Of a stretch of DNA of 64,000 nucleotides, positions 24,936-35,372 are shown in pieces; positions within the stretch are counted from its first letter, which is position 1, and the number at the start of each line of letters is the position of its first letter. The position numbers were made by a program, and so were the translations under genes. The stretch is from Nocardioides sp. Its GTDB lineage: Bacteria > Actinomycetota > Actinomycetes > Propionibacteriales > Nocardioidaceae. Under the pieces are notes generated by a model. The model worked only from the letters and a program-made list of their open reading frames with translations, was not told the origin of the DNA and made no database searches. The stretch is taken from NCBI RefSeq assembly GCF_030150155.1, contig NZ_JASLGR010000015.1, positions 1 through 64,000 of the forward strand. Reading direction: 5' to 3'.

Positions 24936-26552
24936 ATGCAGGCTGACTATGTCGTCGTAGGTGCCGGCAGCGCGGGAGCGGCGACCGCTCGACGCCTGGC
25001 CGACAGCGGTGCGAGCGTGATCGTGATCGAGGCCGGTGGCAGTGACGCCCGGATCGGGGTGAAGAACCTGCTCGAGATCCCCGGCGCCGTCGCGGTGATG
25101 CTCTCCACCCCACAGCTCAAGAAGCTGGTCGACTGGGGCTACAAGTCGGTCCCGCAGGCCGCCGCACAGGACCGGGTCATCCCGATGACCCGCGGCAAGG
25201 TGGTCGGCGGCTCCAGCTCGATCAACGGGATGCTGTGGGTGCGCGGTCACCGGCAGAACTTCGACGACTGGGCCGCCGACGGCGCGACCGGCTGGTCCTA
25301 CGCCGACGTCCTGGCGACCTTCAAGCGGATGGAGGACTGGGAGGGCGGTGCCGACGCCTACCGGGGGACCGGAGGTCCGATCAAGGTACGCCGCCAGCGG
25401 GACCTGACAGCGGCGGCGCAGAGCTTCCTCGCCGAGGTCCCCGGCCGCCTCGGCATGGCGGTGACCGAGGACTACAACGGAGCCCACCAGGAGGGCTTCG
25501 GCGTGATGCAGCTCAGCGCTGCCGACGGCCGGCGCTACTCCACCTCGCGTGCCTATCTGCGCGGCGCCGGCCAGAACCTGCTCATCCTGACCCGGGCGCG
25601 GGCCACCCGGATCCTGCTCACCGGCTCCCGGGCGAGCGGGGTCGAGGTGCTCGGCACCGACGGCGACCTGCAGCAGATCACCGCGACCCGCGAGGTGATC
25701 GTGGCCGCGGGCACCTTCGACTCACCCAAGCTGCTCCAGCTCTCCGGGATCGGGCCTTCCGACCAGCTGCGCCGCCTCGGGATCGAGGTCCACGCCGACC
25801 TGCCGGTGGGCGAGAACCTGCACGACCACCTCTACGTGCCGATCTCCTTCCGGATGGACTCCGCCGTACGCCGGCCCACGCCGGCGTACTTCCTGCGCGG
25901 CCTGGCCCGGGCCCGGATGACCCGCGGTGGCTGGGCCAGCGGCTCTCAGTTCGAGGCCTCGGGCTTCACCCGCTCCTCGCGGGCGGGCTCGACCGAGGCG
26001 ACGGACCTGCAGTTCCACGTCCTGTACTGGATCTACCCGTTCCCCAACCAGGACGCCGACACCCCGGTGCGCCCTCCGACCACGAAGCCGGGCCTGTGCC
26101 TGCTGCCCACCCTGGTGGCACCGGCGAGCCGCGGCACGGTCAGTCTGGCCAGCACCGACCCGACGGTCGCACCGCTGATCGACCCCGCCTACCTGCGCGA
26201 GCCGGGCGACGCCGAGGTGCTGCTGGAGGGGATCGCCCGGCTGCGCGAGGCGATGCCCGGGGTGGGGGACAACGAGGGCGAGATCGCCCCGGGTCCGGGG
26301 TATCAGAGCGACGCCGCGATCCGGGAGGTGCTGCCGCAGATCGTGCACTCGGTCTACCACCCGGTCGGGACCTGCCGGATGGGCACCGACGAGCGTGCCG
26401 TGGTCGACCCCGAGCTGCGGGTGCGCGGGATCGAGGGCCTGCGGGTCGCCGACGCGTCGGTGATGCCGAGCATCACCAGCGGCAACACCAACGCACCCTC
26501 GATCATGATCGGGGAGCGGTGCGCCGACTTCGTGCTCAGCTCTGGGCGGTGA
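24936..26552 (+). CDS. GMC-family FAD-dependent alcohol oxidoreductase (first paralog)
   Basis: 538 aa. The FAD motif GAGSAG is at residues 9-14, then IEAGG. The GMC signature RGKVVGGSSSINGMLWVRGH follows, then the second signature GTFDSPKLLQLSGIGP, and the C-terminal HPVGTCRMG and NTNAPSIMIGE carrying the catalytic His pair. Such enzymes oxidise primary or secondary alcohols to aldehydes or ketones. The steroid context suggests a steroid or side-chain alcohol, but the sequence is nearer choline-dehydrogenase-type GMCs than cholesterol oxidases. The ATG at 24936 was preferred because the upstream extension overlaps the promoter. Its 3' end overlaps the convergent FadD gene by 17 bp. Confidence 0.88.
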   Translation: MQADYVVVGAGSAGAATARRLADSGASVIVIEAGGSDARIGVKNLLEIPGAVAVMLSTPQLKKLVDWGYKSVPQAAAQDRVIPMTRGKVVGGSSSINGMLWVRGHRQNFDDWAADGATGWSYADVLATFKRMEDWEGGADAYRGTGGPIKVRRQRDLTAAAQSFLAEVPGRLGMAVTEDYNGAHQEGFGVMQLSAADGRRYSTSRAYLRGAGQNLLILTRARATRILLTGSRASGVEVLGTDGDLQQITATREVIVAAGTFDSPKLLQLSGIGPSDQLRRLGIEVHADLPVGENLHDHLYVPISFRMDSAVRRPTPAYFLRGLARARMTRGGWASGSQFEASGFTRSSRAGSTEATDLQFHVLYWIYPFPNQDADTPVRPPTTKPGLCLLPTLVAPASRGTVSLASTDPTVAPLIDPAYLREPGDAEVLLEGIARLREAMPGVGDNEGEIAPGPGYQSDAAIREVLPQIVHSVYHPVGTCRMGTDERAVVDPELRVRGIEGLRVADASVMPSITSGNTNAPSIMIGERCADFVLSSGR

Positions 26553-28140
26553 GGGTCGGGTCGCTGAGCAGCGCGCGGGCCAGGGCGGCGCTGGCGGCGT
26601 AGTCGACCTTGGAGACCGCGGTGCGGGGGACGTGCGGCACCGCGATCACCTCCTTGGGCACCTTGTAGTTCGCGATCAGCGAGCGGCAGTGCGCCTGGAG
26701 GTCGGCCGGGGTCGTGCTCGCGCCGTCGCGCAGCTGGACCAGCGCCACCACCTGCTGGCCCCAGCGCTCGTGGGCGACGCCGATCACGACCGCGTCGAAG
26801 ACGTCGGGGTGACGCAGCAGGGTCGACTCGACCTCCTCGGGGTGGACCTTCTCCCCGCCGGTGTTGATGCTCACCGACCCGCGACCCAGCAGGGTGATGG
26901 TGCCGTCGGCCTCGCGCCGGGCGGCGTCGCCGGGGATCGCCCAGCGGACGCCGCCGACCTCGACGAAGGTCGCAGCGGTCTTGGCCGGATCGCCGTAGTA
27001 GCCCAGCGGGATCGGGCCGCTGCGGGCCAGCAGGCCCTCCTCGCCGACCTCGGCGGGGGTGTGGTCGGCGCGCAGCACTGTCACCTCGTCGCCAGCGGTG
27101 AACGTCGGTGCCTCGGTGGCGGGCGTCGTGCCGTCGTCGATCCGGGAGCCGGTGGCCCCCGACTCCGAGGCCCCCATCGAGTCCAGGATGAAGCGTCCCG
27201 GCAGGGCCTCGCGGATCTGCTCCCGGACCCCGGCCGAGAGCGGTGCGGCACCGTTGGAGACCGCGACCAGGGAGGACAGGTCCCACCGATCGGGCTCGGC
27301 CAGGATCGCCTCGGCGACCGGGCGTCCCATCGCATCGCCGAGGAAGGTGAGGGAGGCGACGCCGGCGGCCTCGACCAGGTCCAGGATCTGGGCCGCGTCG
27401 AAGCTGCGCTCGGTGTACAGCGCCACCGTGTGACCGCCGACGTGGGCGTTGCCCAGGATCCACTGGCTGCCGCCGTGCATCATCGGCCCGCAGGCCAGCA
27501 GCGTCATCGGGGTCGGGTTGGCGGCCGCCTCCTCGCCGAGCTGCTCCACCGACGCGATCGGCGCCCGGAACCGGGACTCGTTGAGGGCCGCCCGGATCAG
27601 GTCCTCGATCCGCCACACTACGCCCTTGGGACGTCCGGTGGTGCCGCCGGTGTAGAGCACGTAGCGGTCGTCCCCGCTGCGCTGCTCGGTCCGCCCGCCC
27701 AGGGACCTGTCGGTCGAGGAGGCGGCCAGTGCAGCGTCGTACTCCGGGCCGAAGACGACGGTGGTGCGCAGCAGCGACAGGTCGAGTCCCGCCACCGTGT
27801 CGACGTGCTCGGGTGCGATCAGGGTGGCCACGCAGTCGGCGTTGGCGTAGAGGTAGGCCAGCTCGTCGGCGAGGTACTTGTAGTTGACGTTGATCGGCAC
27901 CAGGCGTGCCTTGAGGCAGCCGTAGAGCGCGTCGACCCACTCGATCCGGTTCGAGGCGTGGATGGCGACGTGCGCCCCGACCGGCAGGCCCAGGTCGATC
28001 AGGTGGTTCGCCAGGCGGGTCGCACGCTCGTCGAGCTCGGCGAAGGAGTACCGGCGTGCGGTGGTGAACACCGCCGTCCGCTCCGGCACCGCATCGGCGA
28101 GGACTTCGAGGACGTCGGCGAGGTGTAGGGGTCGGCTCAC
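26536..28140 (-). CDS. FadD19-like acyl-CoA synthetase
   Basis: 534 aa AMP-forming ligase. AMP-binding motif YTGGTTGRPKGVVW, acceptor motif MGASESG, the IPLGYYGDPAKTAATF and IPGDAARREADGTITLLGRGSVSINTGGEKVHPEEVE core, and a catalytic lysine near the C-terminus (KVDYAASA). It resembles FadD19-type steroid side-chain ligases and is a divergent relative of the fadD19 at 56788. The GTG start at 28140 behind GAGGGTGAG was chosen; an ORF extension upstream overlaps an operator. A KstR-type box lies 17 bp upstream. It would activate a sterol side-chain acid to its CoA thioester, with the exact chain length unknown. Confidence 0.87.
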   Translation of the reverse strand: MSRPLHLADVLEVLADAVPERTAVFTTARRYSFAELDERATRLANHLIDLGLPVGAHVAIHASNRIEWVDALYGCLKARLVPINVNYKYLADELAYLYANADCVATLIAPEHVDTVAGLDLSLLRTTVVFGPEYDAALAASSTDRSLGGRTEQRSGDDRYVLYTGGTTGRPKGVVWRIEDLIRAALNESRFRAPIASVEQLGEEAAANPTPMTLLACGPMMHGGSQWILGNAHVGGHTVALYTERSFDAAQILDLVEAAGVASLTFLGDAMGRPVAEAILAEPDRWDLSSLVAVSNGAAPLSAGVREQIREALPGRFILDSMGASESGATGSRIDDGTTPATEAPTFTAGDEVTVLRADHTPAEVGEEGLLARSGPIPLGYYGDPAKTAATFVEVGGVRWAIPGDAARREADGTITLLGRGSVSINTGGEKVHPEEVESTLLRHPDVFDAVVIGVAHERWGQQVVALVQLRDGASTTPADLQAHCRSLIANYKVPKEVIAVPHVPRTAVSKVDYAASAALARALLSDPTLTAQS

Positions 28141-28157
28141 AGGCTCACCCTCGTTTC

Positions 28158-28171
28158 TGGAACAAGTTCTT
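28158..28171. promoter_or_regulatory. KstR-type box, FadD side
   Basis: TGGAACAAGTTCTT, imperfect arms around AAC-AA-GTT. It is 17 bp upstream of the GTG of the FadD19-like gene. Confidence 0.75.
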
Positions 28172-28180
28172 GTCAATGAG

Positions 28181-28194
28181 GAGAACGTGTTCTA
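28181..28194. promoter_or_regulatory. KstR-type box, TetR/CYP operon side
   Basis: GAGAACGTGTTCTA, identical to the hsaA box. It ends 10 bp before the GTG of the TetR gene and so would control the whole CYP123-CYP51 operon. Confidence 0.82.
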
Positions 28195-28204
28195 GTTTGG
28201 ACAC

Positions 28205-28794
28205 GTGTCCAGTCAGATGTCCATCGCGCCCCGCCAGGCACTCAACCCACGTCAGGCCGAGACGGTGCAGCGCCTGTGGGAGGCCGGTCTCGCGGAGCTG
28301 CGCGAGACCGGCCACGAGGCGCTCACCATCCGGGTGGTGGCCGCACGGGCCGGGGTCTCCCCGGCGACGGCGTACACCTACCTGGCCTCGAAGTCGCACC
28401 TCTTCGCCGAGCTGTTCTGGCGCCACCTGACCGCCGGTGACCCGCCGCCGGTGACCGGGGCCACCGCCGTCGAGCGGGTCCAGGCCACCGTCAGGGCCAC
28501 CACCGACCGGATCGTCGCCGAGCCGGCGCTGGCCGCTGCCGTCACCCCGGCCCTGCTCGGCACCGACCCCGATGTGGAGCGGCTCCGGCTGCGGATCGGC
28601 GCTGAGCTGGTACGTCGTTTCGAGACCGCCCTGGCCGGATCCGAGGGTCACGACCCGGTCCGCCCGGCGCTGCTGGACGCCCTCGTCCTCGCCTTCTCCG
28701 GGGCCCTGCTCCAGGCGGGGATGGGGATCTTCACCTACGAGCACATGGCCGACCGGCTGGAGCAGGCAGTGGCTGTGATCGTGGCGGGGAACGC

Positions 28795-28798
<4 letters not shown>
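28205..28798 (+). CDS. TetR-family transcriptional regulator
   Basis: 197 aa. The N-terminal helix-turn-helix (about residues 15-62) includes LTIRVVAARAGVSPATAYTYLASKSHLFAELF. The C-terminal ligand domain is hydrophobic. The sequence is not KstR or KstR2 as I know them. Its position upstream of a CYP123-SDR-CYP51-ferredoxin run matches the regulator at the M. tuberculosis Rv0767c position. The GTG at 28205 (10 bp after a KstR box, no RBS) would be leaderless; an in-frame ATG at 28217 is the alternative. It overlaps the CYP start as ATGA, so the regulator is co-transcribed with its presumed targets. Confidence 0.85.
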
Positions 28799-30029
<1,231 letters not shown>

Positions 30030-30030
<1 letters not shown>

Positions 30031-30815
30031 TGGCCCGCCCCGGCCGCGCCACCCACCCCGAACGCCGACCGGCCGTCGTCACCGGCGCCTCCTCGGGGAT
30101 CGGGGCCGAGACCGCCCGCGCCCTGGCCGCCGCCGGCCTGCCGGTCGCGCTCGGCGCCCGCCGGGTCGAGACCTGTGAGGAGATCGCCGCCGAGATCCGG
30201 GCCGCCGGGGGAGAGGCGGTCGCGCTCGCGCTCGACCTGACCGACGACGCCTCCCTGGCCCGCTTCGCCGACCAGGCGACGGCGGCGCTGGGGGAGATCG
30301 AGGTGGTCGTGTCCAACGCCGGGGTGGTGGCGCCGGGGGCACTGGCCGAGATCGACTCGACCCGGTTCGCCGCCGAGCTCGACCTCAACCTGGTCGGGGC
30401 GCACCGCCTGGTGCGGACCTTCGTGCCCGCGATGACCACGCGGCGCCGCGGCGATCTGGTCTTCGTCTCCTCCGACGTGGCGGTGCGGCCGCGGCCGTTC
30501 ATGGCGGCCTACGCGGCCGGCAAGTGGGGGCTGGAGGGGATGGTCGGCGCACTCCAGATGGAGCTCGAAGGCACCGGCATCCGTGCCTCCCTGGTCCGTC
30601 CCGGGCCGACCTGGTCGGGGATGGGGACCGACTGGTCCGACGACGAGGCCGCCTTCGTGCTCAGCCAGTGGATCAGGTTCGGCCTGGCCCGGCACCCGCA
30701 CTTCCTGCACGCGCGTGCCCATGCTGAGGCGATCACCTCGATCGTGACAGCGCCGCGCGGCGTCCATCTCAGCCTGATCGACGTCAACCCCGAAGCCCCT
30801 GTGGAGGACTCATGA
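30030..30815 (+). CDS. SDR-family oxidoreductase (Rv0765c position)
   Basis: 261 aa classical SDR. TGASSGIG glycine motif near residues 18-25, VVSNAGVV in place of NNAG, catalytic Ser in VFVSSDVA, and Tyr-x3-Lys in YAAGKWGLEGM. The C-terminal region WIRFGLARHPHFLHARAHAEAI is distinctive of the SDR found between CYP123 and CYP51 in mycobacteria. The ATG shares one base with the CYP stop. It would oxidise or reduce a hydroxyl or ketone on the P450 product; the substrate is unproven. Confidence 0.85.
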
Positions 30816-32185
30816 TCCGCGACGTCTCGATGGTCCTGGACGATCAGGACCCGACCCTGGAGCCGCTGTTGAAGGGCACCGGGCACCTGCCCGAGCTCCG
30901 GGTCGACCCGATCGGCCTGCTGGAGCGGGTCCGCGCCGAGTGCGGCGACATCGGGCGGTTCCGGCTGGCCGACAAGGAGGTCGTGCTGGTCTCGGGGGCC
31001 GAGGCCAACGAGGCGTTCTTCAGGGCACCCGACGAGGTCCTGGACCAGGCAGCGGCGTACCCCTTCATGACGCCGATCTTCGGGCCCGGCGTGGTCTTCG
31101 ACGCCTCGCCCACCGAGCGCCAGCAGATGCTGAAGAACCAGGCGCTGCGCGGGGACATGATGCGCGGCCACGCCTCGACCATCGAGTCCGAGATCCGCCG
31201 GATGGTGGCCGGCTGGGGCGAGAGCGGGGAGATCGACCTGCTCGACTTCTTCGCCGAGCTGACCATCTACACCACCTCGGCCTGCCTGATCGGCCGACCG
31301 TTCCGCGAGGAGCTGGACGGGCGCTTCGCCGCGGCCTATCACCGCCTCGAGCGCGGTACCGACGCGATCGCCTATGTCGATGCGTACGCCGACATCGAGT
31401 CGTTCCGGGTCCGCGACGCCGCCCGCGCCGAGCTGGTCGCGCTGGTCAGCGAGATCATCGACCGGCGGATCGCGCGCGGCACCGTGCCACGCGAGGAGCG
31501 CGACCTGCTCGACGTGCTGATCTCGATCGAGATGAGCGCCGACATGGTCACCGGGATCTTCATCTCGATGATGTTCGCGGGCCACCACACCTCCTCGGGG
31601 ACCGCGTCGTGGGCGATGATCGAGCTGCTGCGCCACCCCGAGGCGATGGCCGACGTGGTCGCCGAGCTGGACGGGCTCTACACCCCCGACGAGGGCGGCG
31701 AGGCCCCGGAGGTCTCGTTCCAGGCGCTGCGCGAGATCCCGGTCCTGGAGGCCGCGCTCAAGGAGACCCTGCGGCTGCACCCGCCGCTGATCATCCTGCT
31801 GCGGCTGGTCCGCGAGGAGCTGGAGATCGCCGGTGAGGTGGTCCCGGCCGGAGCGGTGCTGGCGGCCTCGCCCCGGGTCTCGAACCGGATCGAGGCTGAC
31901 TTCCCCGACGCCGACGGCTTCCACCCCGAGCGCTACCTCGACGACCGGCAGGAGGACCTGGCGCACCGCTGGACCTGGATCCCGTTCGGCGCCGGACGCC
32001 ACCGCTGCGTCGGCAACGCGTTCGCGATGATGCAGATGAAGGCGATCTTCTCGGTGCTGCTGCGTGACTTCACCTTCGCCGCGGTGCAGCCCCTGGAGGA
32101 CTACCGCGACGACTGCTCGAAGATGGTCATCCAGCTCTCCCAGCCTGCGCGGGTGCGGTACCGCCGCCGCGAGCGGAGCGCGTGA
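30812..32185 (+). CDS. cyp51: Sterol 14alpha-demethylase-type cytochrome P450 (CYP51)
   Basis: 457 aa. It matches the known M. tuberculosis CYP51 over most of its length. Markers are AYPFMTPIFGPGVVFDAS (B'-helix region), LLDFFAELTIYTTSACLIG, the I-helix MMFAGHHTSSGTASW, LKETLRLHPPLIILLRLVR, and RWTWIPFGAGRHRCVG with the heme cysteine at residue 399. CYP51 removes the 14alpha-methyl group of sterols such as lanosterol. Bacteria of this type are not expected to make sterols, so the physiological substrate is open. It is translationally coupled to the SDR (ATGA) and to the ferredoxin (TGATG). Confidence 0.94.
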   Translation: MIRDVSMVLDDQDPTLEPLLKGTGHLPELRVDPIGLLERVRAECGDIGRFRLADKEVVLVSGAEANEAFFRAPDEVLDQAAAYPFMTPIFGPGVVFDASPTERQQMLKNQALRGDMMRGHASTIESEIRRMVAGWGESGEIDLLDFFAELTIYTTSACLIGRPFREELDGRFAAAYHRLERGTDAIAYVDAYADIESFRVRDAARAELVALVSEIIDRRIARGTVPREERDLLDVLISIEMSADMVTGIFISMMFAGHHTSSGTASWAMIELLRHPEAMADVVAELDGLYTPDEGGEAPEVSFQALREIPVLEAALKETLRLHPPLIILLRLVREELEIAGEVVPAGAVLAASPRVSNRIEADFPDADGFHPERYLDDRQEDLAHRWTWIPFGAGRHRCVGNAFAMMQMKAIFSVLLRDFTFAAVQPLEDYRDDCSKMVIQLSQPARVRYRRRERSA

Positions 32186-32400
32186 TGAGCGCGTCCGGCC
32201 TGCGGGTGGTGGCCGACCTGGACCTGTGCCAGGGCCACCAGCTCTGCCTGGCCGAGGATCCCGCCGTCTTCGCCTACGACCACGACGCCGACCACGTCGT
32301 GATCGCCCTCGATCCCGTCGGCGAGGAGCACCGCAGCGCGGTGAGCCAAGCCGTGAAGTACTGCCCCGCCGTCGCCCTGACCCTGGAGGAGACCTCATGA
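32185..32400 (+). CDS. [3Fe-4S]-type ferredoxin partner of the P450s
   Basis: 71 aa. The cluster motif is Cys15-x2-His18-x2-Cys21 with Cys60-Pro61, so the usual second cysteine is replaced by histidine. This is seen in the ferredoxin next to CYP51 in mycobacteria (Rv0763c). It carries electrons from a ferredoxin reductase, not encoded here, to CYP51 and perhaps the CYP123-like enzyme. The ATG at 32185 shares one base with the CYP51 stop; a GTG three bases earlier is the alternative. Confidence 0.92.
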   Translation: MSASGLRVVADLDLCQGHQLCLAEDPAVFAYDHDADHVVIALDPVGEEHRSAVSQAVKYCPAVALTLEETS

Positions 32401-33023
32401 CCGCCACCGCAGCGCTGACCCGCGCCGAGATCGAGCAGTTCTGGGAGGAGTGGCTGGCCCTCAACCGTGCGGTCGAGGCGACCGGCGACTGGCGCCCGCT
32501 GGCCGAGTCGTACGCCCCCGAGGCGACGTACGGCTGGATGTACGCTCCCGACGAGCACTTCATGGCGGTCGGCCGCGACCAGATCCGGGACTGGGCGATC
32601 GGGATCGAGATGGACGGCCTGGACGGCTGGCACTACGACTACGTCTGCACCATGATCGACGACCAGAAGTCGATGGTGATCGGGTTCTGGAAGCAGCGCT
32701 CGGGGATCCTCAACGAGGCCACCGGGACGGAGTACGAGATCGTCGGCCTCGGCGGGTCCTGGTTCGGGCTCACCCGGATCGCCGAGGGGCCCGAGGCCGG
32801 TGAGATCAAGATCGCGTGGCAGCGCGACTGGTTCGACCTGCCCTCGACCGCGCACACGTTCCTGGAGATCGTGGGCGCGGGCAAGGCACCCGAGACGCTG
32901 CTGAAGCGGATGGCGGTGACCGGCCACGGTGTGCCGGGGCACTACCACCTCGCCGACCTGCCGAGCACGGTGTGGCCGCCGCCGGTGGAGGCCGGGGAGT
33001 ACGTCACCCAGGCATCCGCATGA
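32397..33023 (+). CDS. NTF2/SnoaL-like fold protein of the CYP51 operon
   Basis: 208 aa. The N-terminal ALTRAEIEQFWEEWLALNRAVEATGDWRPLAESYAPEATY (in pieces) and HFMAVGRDQIRDWAIG fit the NTF2-like/SnoaL fold, in which a cone-shaped barrel binds small hydrophobic ligands. Ketosteroid isomerase has this fold. The catalytic residues of ketosteroid isomerase cannot be placed with confidence. It has no equivalent that I recall in the mycobacterial Rv0763c-Rv0768 cluster. The ATG overlaps the ferredoxin stop, and the stop overlaps the ALDH start, so it is firmly part of the operon. Its role is unknown. Confidence 0.7.
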   Translation: MTATAALTRAEIEQFWEEWLALNRAVEATGDWRPLAESYAPEATYGWMYAPDEHFMAVGRDQIRDWAIGIEMDGLDGWHYDYVCTMIDDQKSMVIGFWKQRSGILNEATGTEYEIVGLGGSWFGLTRIAEGPEAGEIKIAWQRDWFDLPSTAHTFLEIVGAGKAPETLLKRMAVTGHGVPGHYHLADLPSTVWPPPVEAGEYVTQASA

Positions 33024-34513
33024 GTGCCCGTACGCCGGACAACGCACCGGCCCAGCAGCTGATCGACGGGAAGCTCGTCGGAGCCTCGTCCGGGGCGACG
33101 TACCCGATCTGGAACCCGGCCACCGGGGAGCAGATCGGAGTCGCGCCCGAGGGCACCGCCGGTGACGTCGACGCCGCGATCGCTGCGGCCCGGCGGGCCT
33201 TCGACGAGACCGACTGGTCCACCGACGTGGCCTTGCGGGTGCGGTGCCTGCGCCAGCTGCATGCCGCCCTGGTCGAGGCGGGGGAGTCGATGCGGGCGCT
33301 GACCATCGCCGAGGCCGGGGCACCGGCGATGTTCACCGCCGGCCCGCAGTACGACGCGCCGGTCGAGGGTCTCGCGTGGGTCACCGACCTGGCCGAGTCC
33401 TACTCCTGGGAGAGCGACCTGGGCATCGGCGTCACGATGGGGCTCTCCTCGCGCCGCACGGTGCGGCGCGAGCCGGTCGGGGTGGTCGCGGCGATCACGC
33501 CGTGGAACTTCCCCAACCAGATCAACCTGGCCAAGGTCGGTCCGGCGCTGGCCGCCGGGTGCACGGTGGTGCTCAAGCCGGCCCCCGACACTCCCTGGCT
33601 GGCTGCTGAGCTGGGCCGGATCGTGGCCGAGCACACCGACATCCCGGCCGGGGTGTTCAACGTGGTGACGCCGCGTGACAACGCCGTGGCCGCCGCGCTG
33701 ACCACCGACCCGCGGGTCGATCTGGTCAGCTTCACCGGCTCCACCGCGACCGGGCAGGCGATCATGGCGGCCGCGGCACCCACCCTCAAGCGGGTCTTCC
33801 TGGAGCTCGGCGGCAAGTCCGCGGCGATCGTGCTCGACGACCTCGACCAGGCCGGGTTCGCCTCGGCGGTGTCGATGGCGGCGTTCGCGGTCTCGGTCCA
33901 CGCCGGCCAGGGCTGCGCGTTGACCACCCGGCTGCTGGTGCCGCGCGCCCGCTACGACGAGGCGGTCCAGATCGCGGCTGCGACGATGAGCGGCCTCGGC
34001 GCCCAGGACCCCGCCGACGGTGGCACGGTCTGCGGCCCCGTGATCAGTCAGGTGCAGCGCGAGCGGGTGCTGGACTACCTGCGGCTGGCCGTCGAGGAGG
34101 GCGGGCGGTTCGCCACCGGGGGCGGTCTCGCGACCCACGACGGCAAGCTGGCCGGTGGCTTCTGGGTCGAGCCGACCGTGATCGCCGGCCTGGACAACAC
34201 CGCCCGGGTCGCCCGCGAGGAGATCTTCGGTCCGGTGCTGGTCGTGATCGCCCACGACGGGGACGACGACGCCGTCCGGATCGCCAACGACTCGCCGTAC
34301 GGGCTCTCGGGGTCGGTCGACGCCGCCGATCCCGAGCGAGCCCGGGCCCTCGCCCGCCGGATCCGGACCGGGACGCTCGGGATCAACGGCGGCCAGTGGT
34401 TCGCCCCCGACGCGCCGTTCGGTGGCTACAAGGCCTCGGGGCTGGGCCGCGAGATGGGGGTGGCCGGCTTCGAGGAGTACCTCGAGATCAAGACCATCGC
34501 CGAGCCCGCCTAG
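33020..34513 (+). CDS. Aldehyde dehydrogenase (Rv0768/AldA-like)
   Basis: 497 aa NAD(P)-dependent ALDH. ITPWNFPNQINLAKVGPALAAGCTVVLKPAP is the cofactor-binding region, FTGSTATGQ the Rossmann loop, and LELGGKSAAIVLDD contains the general-base glutamate. The nucleophile cysteine is in HAGQGCALTTRLL (about residue 298), and EEIFGPVL is conserved. It follows the ferredoxin and NTF2-like genes. It probably oxidises an aldehyde produced by P450 and alcohol-dehydrogenase steps. A 22-bp tandem repeat array begins 4 bp after the TAG stop. Confidence 0.88.
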   Translation: MSARTPDNAPAQQLIDGKLVGASSGATYPIWNPATGEQIGVAPEGTAGDVDAAIAAARRAFDETDWSTDVALRVRCLRQLHAALVEAGESMRALTIAEAGAPAMFTAGPQYDAPVEGLAWVTDLAESYSWESDLGIGVTMGLSSRRTVRREPVGVVAAITPWNFPNQINLAKVGPALAAGCTVVLKPAPDTPWLAAELGRIVAEHTDIPAGVFNVVTPRDNAVAAALTTDPRVDLVSFTGSTATGQAIMAAAAPTLKRVFLELGGKSAAIVLDDLDQAGFASAVSMAAFAVSVHAGQGCALTTRLLVPRARYDEAVQIAAATMSGLGAQDPADGGTVCGPVISQVQRERVLDYLRLAVEEGGRFATGGGLATHDGKLAGGFWVEPTVIAGLDNTARVAREEIFGPVLVVIAHDGDDDAVRIANDSPYGLSGSVDAADPERARALARRIRTGTLGINGGQWFAPDAPFGGYKASGLGREMGVAGFEEYLEIKTIAEPA

Positions 34514-34517
34514 CGCC

Positions 34518-34583
34518 GACTTCCGGGTTCACCACCGCCGAGATCCGGGTTCACCACCACCGACTTCCGACTTTCGCACAGCC
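34518..34583 (+). repeat. Tandem repeat array C: three 22-bp units after the ALDH gene
   Basis: Units begin at 34518, 34540 and 34562 (exact 22-bp period), with the third degenerate. They have the same sequence and the same orientation relative to the upstream gene as arrays A and B. The SDR RBS (AAGGAG) follows directly. Confidence 0.88.
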
Positions 34584-34595
34584 AAGGAGCCCGAC

Positions 34596-35372
34596 ATGGG
34601 ACAGCAGGACGCAGCACCACGCACCGGAGCATTGGACGGCAAGGTCGTCGTCGTCACCGGCGCGGCCCAGGGGATCGGCGAGGCCTACGCCCGCGGCATC
34701 GCCGCCCAGGGTGCGGCCGTCGTCGTCGCCGACCTCAACGCCGACCTCGGCGCCCAGGTCGCCGAGCAGATCCAAGCCGACGGCGGTACGGCGATCTTCG
34801 TGCCGGTCGACGTCGCCGACGCCACCTCGGCCGCGGCACTGGTGACCACCACGGTCGAGCGCCTCGGCGGGATCGACGGCCTGGTCAACAACGCCGCGAT
34901 CTACGGGGCGATGCAGTTCGACCTGCTGATCACGGTGGACTGGGACTACTACAAGCGGTTCATGAGCGTGAACATGGACGGCGCACTGGTGATGACCCGG
35001 GCCGTCTACCCCGAGATCGCCAAGCGCGGCGGCGGCTCGATCATCAACCAGTCCTCGACCGCGGCCTATCTCTACTCCGGCTTCTACGGCCTGGCGAAGT
35101 CGGGCATCAACGGCCTCACCCAGCAGCTCGCCCACGAGCTCGGCGGCCAGGGCATCAGGGTCAACGCGATCGCCCCCGGCCCGACCGACACCGCCGCCAC
35201 CCGCACCCAGGCCGGGGACGCCGCCCGCGACCTGGTCAGGAGCCTCGCGATCAAGCGGATGGGCACGCCCGAGGACATGGTCGGCGCGGCGACGTTCCTG
35301 CTCTCGGACTCTTCGTCGTGGGTCACCGGGCAGGTGATCGCCGTCGACGGCGGACAGACGTTCCGGCCATGA
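34596..35372 (+). CDS. SDR-family oxidoreductase (Rv0769 position)
   Basis: 258 aa classical SDR. TGAAQGIGEAYARGIAAQG glycine motif, VADLN acidic residue favouring NAD(H), VNNAAIYG, catalytic Ser in NQSSTAAYL, and Tyr-x3-Lys in YGLAKSGINGL. A C-terminal VTGQVIAVDGGQTFRP ends the protein. The ATG at 34596 with AAGGAG was chosen; the longer ORF reads through the repeat array. It is followed by the dehydrogenase and decarboxylase-like genes in the same order as Rv0769-Rv0771. The substrate is unknown. Confidence 0.86.
   Translation: MGQQDAAPRTGALDGKVVVVTGAAQGIGEAYARGIAAQGAAVVVADLNADLGAQVAEQIQADGGTAIFVPVDVADATSAAALVTTTVERLGGIDGLVNNAAIYGAMQFDLLITVDWDYYKRFMSVNMDGALVMTRAVYPEIAKRGGGSIINQSSTAAYLYSGFYGLAKSGINGLTQQLAHELGGQGIRVNAIAPGPTDTAATRTQAGDAARDLVRSLAIKRMGTPEDMVGAATFLLSDSSSWVTGQVIAVDGGQTFRP

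Noticed and set aside
24936..26552. Cholesterol oxidase (ChoD type)
   Set aside because: GMC family is clear, but the motifs are nearer to choline-dehydrogenase-type GMC enzymes, and there is no secretion signal.
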